Source: Phycisphaerales bacterium
GTDB taxonomy: Bacteria > Planctomycetota > Phycisphaerae > UBA1845 > Fen-1342
Direction of reading: 5' to 3'
Assembly (NCBI GenBank): GCA_003162245.1
Contig: PMMM01000104.1
Coordinates: 1-38,020 of the forward strand
Length of the DNA stretch: 38,020 nucleotides
The stretch's first letter is position 1, and each line of letters starts with the position of its first letter. Shown piece after piece: positions 17,565 through 25,075 of the stretch. A program made the position numbers and the translations under genes. The notes under the pieces are model-generated. The model saw only the letters and a list, made by a program, of their open reading frames with translations. It made no database searches and was not told where the DNA came from.

Positions 17565-19159
17565 CAGCCCTCCGTCCCAACGTGCTGATGGTGGTTGCCG
17601 ATTGCGGCCGCGCCGACAAGTGGGTCGATCCGGGCCGGCGCACCAGGACACCGACCATCGACGCCCTGCGCCAGTCCGGCCTCACGTTCCCTACTGCGAT
17701 CGTCGAGATGGCCTGCACCACGCCCAGCTTCACCGGCTTGCTCACGGGCCGGTACAGCCCGCGACATGGTGTGCACATGGTCTGGGGCGACCGGTTGGCC
17801 GACTCCGTGCCGATGCTCACGGAAGTACTGGCCGCCAACGGCTACCACACCTACGCCGAAGTCACCGGCCCGCTGTTGCCCGAGATGGGGCTGGCGCGCG
17901 GCTTCGAGCACTACGAATATCGCGCCCCCTGCGACTACCTGCATACACATTGGGGCGACGAGTTGGTCGCCCGGCTCCGCGGCGGCCACTATCGCGCGCC
18001 ATGGTTCCTGCTGCTGCACCTCTGGGAGCTACATCCCCCGCGCCAAGTTCTGCGCGGTTTCGATCACGCCGAGTTCGGACGTAGCGACTACGAGCGCGCC
18101 GTCTCCAGCCTCGACGCCCAACTGGCGCGCGTCTTCGATGCCGCCGGCGACGATACGTTCGTCCTTTTCACCGGCGATCACGGCGAAAAGTCCGCCGACG
18201 AGCCGTACCGCGACGGGACCGCCGTGGCCTACGCCCGCAAGCTGCTGCGCATCGACGCGATCGAGGGCATGGTCCCTTATCACGTCGCCGGCTGGGCCGG
18301 ACCTAGCGTCCTGCAACAGCTCTACCGGGCCGGCGCCCCCCTGCTGCGCGACCTGCGGCTCAGCGACATCCGCTTGCGCACGCGGGCCAAGCTCTGGACG
18401 CGCATCCGCGACCGGCTGCGGCTGTTGCTGCTGACGCCCTACCTGACCGCGCGCGACCTGTTGGCGCTGGCTAAGCCCGCGCGCCTGACCGCGATGCTCA
18501 AACGCAGCGGTCTGCTCGACGCCGAACGCTCCCGCCGTAAGGTCGATCGCTTCAAACACTGGCTCGGTGAGGAACGGCTGCTCGATATGCACTTGCGGAT
18601 GTGGCTGAACTCCTACAAGCACAACCTGCATGAAGGCCACATGCTGCACGTCTACGATTTCCTCGTGCGCGTCCCGCTGGTGCTGCGCTGGCGCGGCCGG
18701 CTGCCCGCCGGCATCGCCTGCCCGCGCATGGTGCGCCTCGTGGACGCCCTGCCAACCGTGCTCGATCTCCTGGACATCGATCCGCGGACCATCGACGGCC
18801 TCGACGGCGTATCCTTCCGCCCGCTGATCGAGAACCGCCCCTGGCAGCCGCAGCCCGCGTATCTCTCCGTCTCCGGCGTGCCGCGTGACCTCGAACTGCG
18901 CGGCGTCCGGACCGAGGAATACAAATACACATACGGGCCGCACAACGCCGAGTTGCCCGAAGAGCTGTACGACCTGCGCCGCGACCCAGCCGAGGCCGAC
19001 AATCGGGCCGACGCGGACGCCGCGCTGTGCCGCCAGCTTCGGCAATTGGCCAACCAGTTCGTGCCGGCTCAACCCCGACTCGCGACCGCCCCGCTCACCA
19101 TTTCGCCCGACGAGCAGGCGCGCGTCGAGCGCCGGCTGCACGAGCTGGGCTACTTGTAA
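17561..19159 (+). CDS. Sulfatase-like alkaline-phosphatase-superfamily hydrolase/transferase, Thr at nucleophile site
   Basis: A 532-residue protein. Metal ligands appear in NVLMVVADCGR (Asp14) and FTGDHGE. The active-site loop reads MACTTPSFTGLLTGRYSPRHG: the residue that is formylglycine-forming Cys in type I sulfatases aligns with Thr53 (TTPSF), and the following Arg is Phe. Thr nucleophiles are used by phosphoglycerol- and phosphoethanolamine-transferases (LtaS, EptA) of the same superfamily, but this protein has no N-terminal membrane helices. An unusually long Arg-rich helical insert spans about residues 235-350. The C-terminus has a HEGHMLHVYDFLVRVPLVLR block usual in sulfatase-like folds. 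No signal peptide, so it probably acts in the cytoplasm or at the inner leaflet. The ATG overlaps the SDR stop. Confidence 0.75.
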   Translation: MTALRPNVLMVVADCGRADKWVDPGRRTRTPTIDALRQSGLTFPTAIVEMACTTPSFTGLLTGRYSPRHGVHMVWGDRLADSVPMLTEVLAANGYHTYAEVTGPLLPEMGLARGFEHYEYRAPCDYLHTHWGDELVARLRGGHYRAPWFLLLHLWELHPPRQVLRGFDHAEFGRSDYERAVSSLDAQLARVFDAAGDDTFVLFTGDHGEKSADEPYRDGTAVAYARKLLRIDAIEGMVPYHVAGWAGPSVLQQLYRAGAPLLRDLRLSDIRLRTRAKLWTRIRDRLRLLLLTPYLTARDLLALAKPARLTAMLKRSGLLDAERSRRKVDRFKHWLGEERLLDMHLRMWLNSYKHNLHEGHMLHVYDFLVRVPLVLRWRGRLPAGIACPRMVRLVDALPTVLDLLDIDPRTIDGLDGVSFRPLIENRPWQPQPAYLSVSGVPRDLELRGVRTEEYKYTYGPHNAELPEELYDLRRDPAEADNRADADAALCRQLRQLANQFVPAQPRLATAPLTISPDEQARVERRLHELGYL

Positions 19160-19189
19160 TGACGGCAAATCACGGGTAGCCAAGAGCGC

Positions 19190-21082
19190 ATGCCAGACGC
19201 CGCAACCACGCCGATCGCACCCGTCGTGGCGGGCTCCACGACGCGCGGCCCGCGGCTCCGCTTCTGGCAGCTTGCCGTGGGTCTGCTGCTCGTGGTCGTC
19301 GCCGTGGACGGCCCGTCGCTGTGGGACGGCCTGTTCTTCGACGATCACTGGCACCGCGCCACGCTGCGCGAGTACGGCTGGGGGTTCTCCGACCTCGTCG
19401 AGGCCGCGACGTTCGACCTCCCGGGCCGGCTCACACACCTGTGGTGGCAGGAGCAGCCGCTCCAGTGGCGCTATGCCCGCCCCGTCGCCATGCTGTGCAT
19501 GAAGATCGAGTATGTACTCACCGGCGGCAGCCCGATCGCGATACACGCCTGCGCCTTGCTATGGCACTGGCTCACGACGCTGCTCGTCTGCCGAATGGCG
19601 ATATGGGCACTACGACACCGCGGCTGGGCGTTTCTGGCCGCCGCCGTCTTCGCCATCAACCCGCATTCGGTCTTCGCCGTAAGCTGGATCGCCGCCCGCA
19701 ACGCGCTCGTCGGCGGGTTCTTCTTCGTCGCGGCGGTGCTGGCGTACGTGCGCGCCTCGTTCCACGACCGGGCGCCGCGGCCGCAGCGCTGGTCGTCGTG
19801 GCTGGTGGCCGCGCTGGCGCTATGGGCGTTGGCGCTGTTCAGCCGCGAGACCGGCATCGTCTTCCCGGTCGTGGTCGTCGTGCTCGATCTCGCATTCGGC
19901 GGCTGGCGGCACACGCTGCGGCGGTGGCCGGTGTACGTCGTCATCGGGCTGCTGAGCTGCGCATACCTGTACTGGCGGCTGTTCGTCTTCCCCGTCCACA
20001 GCGTGCCGGACATCTACTTCACCGCGCCGGCGGGGCTCGCGTACGTGCCGTGGGCGGCCAGCAAGCTGCTGCACCTGATCTTCGCACAGATCTTCTACAC
20101 GCCGATGTTCCTCGGGCTGGCGACGTACGGCGGCGGCGGGGCGACGCACGCGTGGGCGTACGTGTTCATGGTCGTGCTCGTCGGGCTGATCGCGGCGTGG
20201 TTTGTCGTCGCGTCGCGGGGCGTGGCGGGTCGGTGGCTATGGCCGGCGTGGACCGTCGTCGCGTTCGTGCCGGTGATTCCGGTCTTCGTGATGGCGCATT
20301 TCAGCTATTTGCCGGCGATCGCGTATGCCGTGATGGTCACGATCCTGCTGATGGGGCTGCGCGGGCGATGGCGGACGGTGGTTGCGGGGCTCGTCGTCGG
20401 GGCGATGCTGTGGTCGCACTTCGTGTACCGCAACGTCTGGCGCGGGATCGTGCGGTCGGAGCAGTTGATCTATGCCGATATCCGCTCCACGACGCCCGCG
20501 CCGCCGGTGGCGACGAAGCTGTTCTTCATCAATCTGCCGGTCGCGGGGATCTATGCGCCCGTCGCCCTGCGCGAGGCGTGGGGGCTGGATCGCCTCGACG
20601 GCTATGTGCTGACGTTCGCGCCGCAGCCGCTGATGATGCGCGAACCGAGCCGCATCGAGCAGCTCAACGACCGCGAGCTGCTGGTGTCGGCGGACGAGCC
20701 GGGGTACTTCGGCGGCCTCGCGGGGCGGATGCTGCTGGACGGGATGCGGCCGGGGCATCCGCTGCACGCCGGCACGTTCGTGCCCGGTGACGAGTTCGAT
20801 ACGACGGTTGTGGCGGCGGGCGACGAGGGGATCACGAAGCTGCGCTTCTCATTCCACAAGCCGCTGGCGAGCGCGGATTACTGCTTCTTCGTCTCGACGC
20901 CGGAGCGGCCCGCCGCCCGGGTGGAGTTCACGGGGCCGGGGACGGTCGTCACCGCCGCGCCGCCGGCGGAAGCGTGCCGTGAGAAGTACGCCGGCTGGCT
21001 GGCGGCGCGGGACCAGTATTTCTGGATCGTGGACTTCACGCAGCGGTTCGTGCAGTCGGATGTACTGCTGACGAAGAAGTAG
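19190..21082 (+). CDS. GT-C-like polytopic membrane protein 2, paralogue of the 11198 gene
   Basis: A 630-residue protein with about ten membrane helices between residues 24 and 430 and a soluble C-terminal domain. Motifs parallel the first GT-C-like protein: LFFDDHWHRATLREYGW after TM1, YARPVAMLCMKIEYVL, INPHSVFAVSWIAARNALVG. The C-terminal domain repeats the FSFHKPLASADYCFF block. Acidic DD in the first outer loop fits a GT-C catalytic residue. It is the last gene of the run, 30 bp after the phosphatase-superfamily gene. The pair probably adds two different sugars or acts on two acceptors. No clear terminator follows; the next 30 bp are tandem CAGCT repeats. Activity is tentative. Confidence 0.65.
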   Translation: MPDAATTPIAPVVAGSTTRGPRLRFWQLAVGLLLVVVAVDGPSLWDGLFFDDHWHRATLREYGWGFSDLVEAATFDLPGRLTHLWWQEQPLQWRYARPVAMLCMKIEYVLTGGSPIAIHACALLWHWLTTLLVCRMAIWALRHRGWAFLAAAVFAINPHSVFAVSWIAARNALVGGFFFVAAVLAYVRASFHDRAPRPQRWSSWLVAALALWALALFSRETGIVFPVVVVVLDLAFGGWRHTLRRWPVYVVIGLLSCAYLYWRLFVFPVHSVPDIYFTAPAGLAYVPWAASKLLHLIFAQIFYTPMFLGLATYGGGGATHAWAYVFMVVLVGLIAAWFVVASRGVAGRWLWPAWTVVAFVPVIPVFVMAHFSYLPAIAYAVMVTILLMGLRGRWRTVVAGLVVGAMLWSHFVYRNVWRGIVRSEQLIYADIRSTTPAPPVATKLFFINLPVAGIYAPVALREAWGLDRLDGYVLTFAPQPLMMREPSRIEQLNDRELLVSADEPGYFGGLAGRMLLDGMRPGHPLHAGTFVPGDEFDTTVVAAGDEGITKLRFSFHKPLASADYCFFVSTPERPAARVEFTGPGTVVTAAPPAEACREKYAGWLAARDQYFWIVDFTQRFVQSDVLLTKK

Positions 21083-21088
21083 CTCATA

Positions 21089-21120
21089 AAGCTGTCAGCT
21101 CTCAGCTATCAGCTTTCAGC
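21089..21120. repeat. CAGCT-type short tandem repeat
   Basis: About four degenerate 7-8 bp units (TCAGCTCTCAGCTATCAGC and variants) start directly after the last gene of the envelope cluster. It is low-complexity with no coding role seen. Confidence 0.6.
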
Positions 21121-21176
21121 CACCAGGCCGTGCCCGGCGGCGCGGGGCGGGCGAGGCCGGCCAAGAGTATCGCGGT

Positions 21177-21450
21177 GGGGCGATAACAACGCGGTTCTGA
21201 GCCTCCGGGGCGAAGAGTATCAAGAGTATCGCGTTTGTACGGGGCGTAAATGAGACTCTTGACCGGGTGGCGGCGGCGTGCGCGGTTTTTGGCGCGGGGC
21301 CGACACGCCGGGCGGGGGAAGATGCTCAAGGGGGCGCCCGAGGGGGCGATAATATCGCGTTTTTTGGCGCTGGAACGTAAGGTTCTCAAGATGCTCATGT
21401 TTGTAGGGGTCGTAAATGGGAATCTTCCGATAACCAGCGGCGGCCGGCGG
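21177..21450. repeat. Diverged direct repeat, about 110-bp units, two copies
   Basis: Units at roughly 21177-21290 and 21337-21450 share GGGGCGATAA near one end, then GTTTGTA.GGGG.CGTAAATG and a CTT motif at constant spacing, with moderate identity between. Extra GAGTATC units lie in the first copy. Read on the minus strand both could encode similar peptides (IYDPYKHEHL and IYAPYKRDTL), but in different frames and without a plausible gene around them. I treat it as a DNA repeat. Confidence 0.5.
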
Positions 21451-22025
21451 GGGCGACGAGCGGCGACAGGTGGAAGGTGACAAGCGACACGGGACAATGG
21501 CGGCATCGCGCATCCCAGCTTTCCGTTCTGCGTTTTCGGCGAGCCAGGCTCGGGCGGCGGCGCGGAGACGGGGAATGGGCCGCGTCGGGCCTAGATAGTA
21601 TAGACGAGGAATGGCGAGGCGGGGAAGAAACCGGGGGGTTTGCGCGAGATTGGCGACCGCTGCGCGATTTTGTGCGTTCTTGGCGGCGGGTGGCGGAGTT
21701 TCACCACGAAGGACACGAGGGGCACGAAGGAAACGCCCTTTGTCAGAACTCGGCAAAGCAAGGCCGGGAATCACCGTGGAGGACGGAAGGACGCGAAGCA
21801 GAAGAGGGCGGGCGGGAGGGCGGAAATAGCGAATGGCCAATGGCGAATGGCGAAAAACGAGGGAGGGCGGAGGGCACGGCGGATTGTGGATGTTGTCCCG
21901 GCGCGCCGGGATTGGATTTTGGATTGGGACGGCCGGAGGGGTTGACGCGGCCGCGCCGGCACGACGGGAACCGCTTGTCATCCGCGTACGGCGAGCGCAG
22001 GAACTGGGTGACTGTCCCGCTGTGC
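21451..22025. other. Gene-free stretch with low-complexity repeats
   Basis: It contains CACGAAGGA-type 9-bp tandem units at about 21707-21735 and AATGGC-type units at about 21831-21857. ORFs across it have Arg/Pro/Gly-rich composition typical of unselected high-GC frames. I see no gene. Confidence 0.5.
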
Positions 22026-22661
22026 CTAATCGTCGACTCCCTTATATCTGCAAGCAAATTTACCCCACTCTGAATTATGTCGCAAAGCACTCGTTGCTTC
22101 CTTTATAAGAAGATACTCCGGTATCGCGACGGAACCACGACCATTACATCCTGCGCACCTATGTCCTTTAATTCTCCCACTACCAGTGCATTTGTCACAT
22201 TTCTTGTTTTGTGGAAGTCGTCGTATTTCACTTTCCACCGCTCTTTCATACGCATTTCGACAACGACGACAAAGAGCTTCATCGACGTAATATTGAGCAC
22301 TGAACGGTTTACCACAGCGATCGCAATTCCTATCTGGCCCAGTCCGCCGTTCATCCAAACCAAAGAAATAGTAGCACACTGCACCGATTATCCCTATTAC
22401 GAACGAAGCCGCTAAACCCAGTGTTACATTTAACACTGTTAGTTTACCACACAAGTGGAGTATTCCAAATACGACCGACCAGAATGCAAGATCGACAAGA
22501 AACATCCCTGGCTTGCTAGCGCGCTTGTCGGAAAGTAGTTTCTCGTAGATGAACCCCGGTGCAGTAAATACAAGGGCAATGACAGTGACAGCGCCAGACC
22601 CCACATAGCTGCCAACTACGAAACCGCCGAAGATAGTCAGCAGGGCGATGAGTAGCGGCAT
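22026..22661 (-). CDS. Small membrane protein with DnaJ-like zinc-finger motifs
   Basis: A 211-residue protein. The N-terminal half is hydrophobic with about four helices (MPLLIALLTIFGGFVVGSYV, VTVIALVFTAPGF, FLVDLAFWSVVFGILHLC, LGLAASFVIGIIGAVCYYFF). It is followed by CDRCGKPFSAQYYVDEALC with a further CRRC, and CDKCTGSGRIKGHRCAGCNG, the last resembling DnaJ CxxCxGxG zinc repeats. The cytosolic half probably binds zinc. The function is not recognised; similar modules occur in protein-folding or quality-control adaptors. ATG 22661 has AGAGGA at a good distance. Base composition is clearly AT-richer than the flanking genes, which suggests acquisition by transfer. It overlaps the tail of the decayed HAF frame. 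Confidence 0.65.
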   Translation of the reverse strand: MPLLIALLTIFGGFVVGSYVGSGAVTVIALVFTAPGFIYEKLLSDKRASKPGMFLVDLAFWSVVFGILHLCGKLTVLNVTLGLAASFVIGIIGAVCYYFFGLDERRTGPDRNCDRCGKPFSAQYYVDEALCRRCRNAYERAVESEIRRLPQNKKCDKCTGSGRIKGHRCAGCNGRGSVAIPEYLLIKEATSALRHNSEWGKFACRYKGVDD

Positions 22662-22875
22662 TGTGAGTCCTCTTGGGGATTACCTAACTGATAAGAAACT
22701 ACTCTTCTAACGATATTCGCGCTCAATCCAACACGGCGCTCTCCCGAATACCCGTATCCGAGCACCAGTGAGCCATCCGCAGACGCGGCTTCCCCGAGGG
22801 TGGGACCGTTCGCCATGCGCGCGAGACTTGACCCCATCTTATTCACGGCGCGCTCCGAGTCCGGCAGAGGCCAGC

Positions 22876-22942
22876 CCTGATTCGCCGAGTCAGGCCCTGC
22901 CCAGTTTTCGCCGCCCGCTGGGTCAAGTGCGCGCGGGCGGCG
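22876..22942. repeat. Two adjacent GC-rich palindromes inside the HAF remnant
   Basis: CCTGA-TTCGCCGAG-TCAGG at 22876-22894, and the stem CGCCGCCCGC/GCGGGCGGCG at 22909-22918 and 22933-22942. The HAF reading frame loses its repeat pattern exactly here, so this block is probably an insertion. Confidence 0.55.
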
Positions 22943-23141
22943 CCTGGCGCGTAGGAGTTTGTCGATCGTGAGGTTACGCGAAACACGAACCTGGAGGTGT
23001 GAATAAGGTGGGTTGACATTCCACCGGATTGCGTCCAGCGGAAGGGCTCGTAGGCAAGGTTAAAATCACTATATCCGACAACCACCGCCCCATCGGCCGA
23101 AACGCCGAGATCTTGGCCAAGAGCGACTAACAGAGCGCAGC

Positions 23142-23167
23142 GTGGGGCGGGCGTTCCTGCCCGCCGA
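23142..23167. repeat. Palindromic repeat, family F, in frame in the HAF remnant
   Basis: The stem GGGCGGGC-GTTCCT-GCCCGCC. On the minus strand it is read through in frame as RAGTPAPR and splits two HAF repeats without a stop. Confidence 0.6.
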
Positions 23168-23518
23168 ACGCGGGCGCAGAGGTCCGCACCGCTCGTTTTG
23201 ATAGGGGCTCTAAAGGAACTGCCGCCAGGCAGGTGCCCGAAACCCTCTAGTCCAGAGCCATTTACGGACCGAGAGGCCTCACCCGATGATGTGGAGCTGC
23301 TGACCCCCACGATCACCGAACCATCGGCGGATACCGCACAGGCTGAACCCTCGACATCTGGTTGGTGCGGATGTCCGACGCCTCGGAGACTGGGTTGGGC
23401 CGCGAAAACCAGTGCAGCGAGGCACAGGGCCCGCTTTGTCGCCCCGCCCGCGACCAAGTACGCGTGCATCAGAAACATTGACACGACCGCTTCTCCCCTC
23501 GACAACTCCGGTACTCCT

Positions 23519-23546
23519 AAGTTACACCTGACGCCGGCTGTGTCAA
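23519..23546 (-). promoter_or_regulatory. Promoter of the HAF remnant
   Basis: Minus strand TTGACA (23541-23546), 16-nt spacer, TAACTT (23519-23524). Predicted transcription starts near 23512, which favours the ATG at 23478 over the longer frame at 23592. Confidence 0.5.
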
Positions 23547-23664
23547 GCGTAAAAGGGGAGCGTAGGAGGACGAGAAAGAGAGGGACCGTCACGAATGGCG
23601 TTAACTTAAGCCGTACGTTCCGGCTTCCGCAGAGCTTGGCGTGGTTTAAAAGTCCGCCGCAGAA

Positions 23665-23694
23665 GTAGCGTCGGCCCCCCGTGGCCGACGTAGA
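23665..23694. repeat. Palindromic repeat, family B, intergenic copy
   Basis: A 30-bp element with arms CGTCGGCC and GGCCGACG around a CCCCGT loop region and flanks GTAG and TAGA. It is identical over all 30 bp, in inverse orientation, to 31047-31076 inside valS. Confidence 0.85.
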
Positions 23695-24077
23695 TTACGA
23701 GAAAACACGGCCTTCGTGAGCGGTCCTCCGCGGCGAAGGTCCTTTTGCGGCGGACTGTTAGCGCGGGGCTGGGTCATCGGGGAGCACTCCAGCGGGCGGC
23801 GTTTGCGGACGCGCGGCTCGTGGCGGTCCGGCTACGGCCGTCCGGACGTGCCCCGCGCTGCCCCTCGGGCGCCCACTGGCGCGCTGGGCGGCACGAACCG
23901 GTCCATCACTGGGCCGGCTCGGTTACGTGACCCGCGCTCCCGCTCGGGCTCCGACTCGCGCGCCGACGGGCCCTTTCCGCCGCGGGGGCTCTGATTGGGG
24001 GGGGCGGGGTAGTGTAGTGTCTCACAAATACTGCGTCGTATCCCGGCCGGGGTTGCGGCCTTCTGGCCGCGCGGGCC
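23695..24077. repeat. Cluster of stacked palindromic and GC-rich repeats
   Basis: This contains a family E copy (CCGG-TCCATCACTGGG-CCGG within 23895-23930, with GGCTCGGT as at 8111-8144) and a GGCCGGGGTTGCGGCC hairpin near 24041-24056. Imperfect CG-rich repeats fill the rest. ORFs crossing it look like shadows. No gene is supported. Confidence 0.5.
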
Positions 24078-24106
24078 GACCGCGCGACATGAATGTCGCG
24101 GCTCCG
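24078..24106. repeat. Palindromic repeat, family C, copy 2
   Basis: A perfect inverted repeat CGCGACAT-GA-ATGTCGCG flanked by ACCG and GCTCCG. It matches copy 1 at 310-337 with two or three changes. It lies just downstream of the MqsA-like gene (minus strand). Confidence 0.75.
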
Positions 24107-24135
24107 ATACCTTGCGATTCTTGCGAGACAGTACG

Positions 24136-24627
24136 CTAGCTGGCGCGGCGGGATTTGCGGGAGAGACGGGGGCGGGGTGTCGCGCACGACAGGCGGACGG
24201 GGTTGCGGAGAGCGCGCTCGACCTCGGGGACGGAGAAGAAAAGGCGGACGAGGTTGTCCATGGCGCGCGACTGGATGACGGCGCCGTTTTCCCAGCGCGA
24301 GATCGTCTCCGGCGCGATGCCGAGAAGATCGGCCAACTCCTGCTGCTTGAACCGGCGGCCGCGCAGCTCCTTGATCTGCTGGGGCTGCAGCAGGCCGAGC
24401 TGGGCGCGAAGCGCGCGGTTGATTTGATCGTCGGTCTCGAGCGTGAACGAGATCTCGCCACACGCCCGGCACCGAGCCACTGCCAAGTCGTGGACTGTGA
24501 CTTCGTGGACGCGCCCGTCGTGCTTGACGTGCGCGGTGTACTCGGCGAGCGAGCCCGGGCGGACCTCGCGTTTGAGGCATTTCGGGCACCGCCAAGGAAA
24601 CGGTTTGGCTGCACGGTCAGGGGTCAT
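24136..24627 (-). CDS. MqsA/YgiT-family antitoxin: zinc finger plus HTH
   Basis: A 163-residue protein. The N-terminal zinc module has paired CPKC (14-17) and CRAC (53-56), and VTVHDLAVARCRACGE is the typical YgiT lead. A C-terminal XRE-type HTH follows at about 92-120 (FKQQELADLLGIAPETISRW, then ENGAVIQSRAMDN). MqsA binds its toxin through the N-terminal part and its own promoter through the HTH. The ATG at 24627 overlaps the end of the upstream partner frame by 11 bp, showing a coupled operon. The promoter is at 25014-25043 with a palindromic element that could be its operator. Family call is strong; the basic C-terminal tail is longer than in E. coli MqsA. Confidence 0.85.
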   Translation of the reverse strand: MTPDRAAKPFPWRCPKCLKREVRPGSLAEYTAHVKHDGRVHEVTVHDLAVARCRACGEISFTLETDDQINRALRAQLGLLQPQQIKELRGRRFKQQELADLLGIAPETISRWENGAVIQSRAMDNLVRLFFSVPEVERALRNPVRLSCATPRPRLSRKSRRAS

Positions 24628-24961
24628 GGACGCTCACCACATGAATCGTCGTGTCTTCGATGTCGCGCTCCATCAGGAGCCGTGTTTCCACATAGACCAT
24701 CCGGCCGCCGACCGAGAACCTCAAGTCGTAATGGAACTTGTGTTCCGCGTACTCTTTTCGGCGTTCGGGGACCTCGTCGATTCGTCCGCCGCGCTCGACG
24801 TGCTACCACATAAGCTCCGAGAACGCCCGCTGAGTTACGCCGAGGTTCGATCGTATCCAGTCGTGCGCGAGCGGGTGGTAGACGACATAACCAGTGCAAT
24901 TCCAGCAACGTAGCGCCTGACGGTAGTGGCGCAGCCGCTGCGGGTCCTTCAGCGGCGGCAT
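24617..24961 (-). pseudogene. MqsA-partner gene interrupted by an in-frame amber codon
   Basis: From ATG 24961 the frame reads MPPLKDPQRLRHYRQALRCW and ends AFSELMW-TAG (24803-24805), a 52-residue product. Beyond the amber codon the same frame stays open as HVERGGRIDEVPERRKEYAE and continues FHYDLRFSVGGRMVYVETRL, ending IHVVSVHDP-TGA at 24617-24619. The full frame of 115 codons is compact and protein-like on both sides and overlaps the antitoxin start, so it looks like one toxin-like gene with one nonsense change (for example CAG to TAG). I do not recognise a named family; it is not clearly MqsR. An in-frame TGA directly before the ATG fixes the 5' limit. Toxin identity is inferred from position. 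Confidence 0.68.
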
Positions 24962-25013
24962 GGCTCAGGCCACCGGCCGGGGTGCGGGCAACGAACAACG
25001 GCCGCACGGTTCA

Positions 25014-25043
25014 ACTATAGCGTACGTACATGACATACGTCAA
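25014..25043 (-). promoter_or_regulatory. Toxin-antitoxin promoter with palindromic operator
   Basis: Minus strand TTGACG (25038-25043), 18-nt spacer, TATAGT (25014-25019). Within the spacer lies ACGTACATGACATACGT, an imperfect palindrome ACGTA...TACGT, well placed to be bound by the HTH protein and block RNA polymerase. The leader to ATG 24961 is about 45 nt. Confidence 0.6.
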
Positions 25044-25061
25044 GTTCGACCTTCCGTCCGC

Positions 25062-25075
25062 GCTGCTTTAGCAGC
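25062..25075. repeat. Short palindrome GCTGCT-TTA-GCAGC
   Basis: A short inverted repeat just upstream of the toxin-antitoxin promoter. Only one copy is in this window; it may belong to another dispersed palindrome family. Confidence 0.35.

Larger units (their letters stand above)
22736..23478 (-). pseudogene. Decayed HAF-repeat (extracellular repeat) protein gene
   Basis: From ATG 23478 the frame starts with a signal-like segment (MHAYLVAGGATKRALCLAAL and VFAAQP) and then HAF-type repeats: AVSADGSVIVGVSSSTSSGE, GLEGFGHLPGGSS, LGVSADGAVVVGYSDFNLAY and EPFRWTQSGGM. After residue GGMSTH it runs into foreign GC-rich palindromic sequence and stops at 22843. A third repeat, EAASADGSLVLGYGYSGE, continues at 22736-22792 in another frame. 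HAF proteins are secreted beta-propeller-like proteins of unknown role. About 35 residues between LPGGSS and LGVSADG (including RAGTPAPRC) come from an inserted palindrome at 23142-23167. The gene is broken by a frame change and insertion, though a shorter secreted product up to 22843 remains possible. Confidence 0.6.

Noticed and set aside
17561-19159. Classical type I sulfatase
   Set aside because: The formylglycine position is Thr and the following Arg is Phe.
21220-21981. 253-codon minus-strand frame with repeated IYDPYK-like peptide
   Set aside because: The second peptide copy lies in another frame and the rest is low-complexity; it reflects a DNA repeat.
24624-25007. 127-codon minus-strand frame upstream of the antitoxin as the toxin gene
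   Set aside because: Its composition is Arg/Pro/Gly-rich as in shadow frames. The alternative frame from 24961 is compact and protein-like on both sides of the amber codon and overlaps the antitoxin start.
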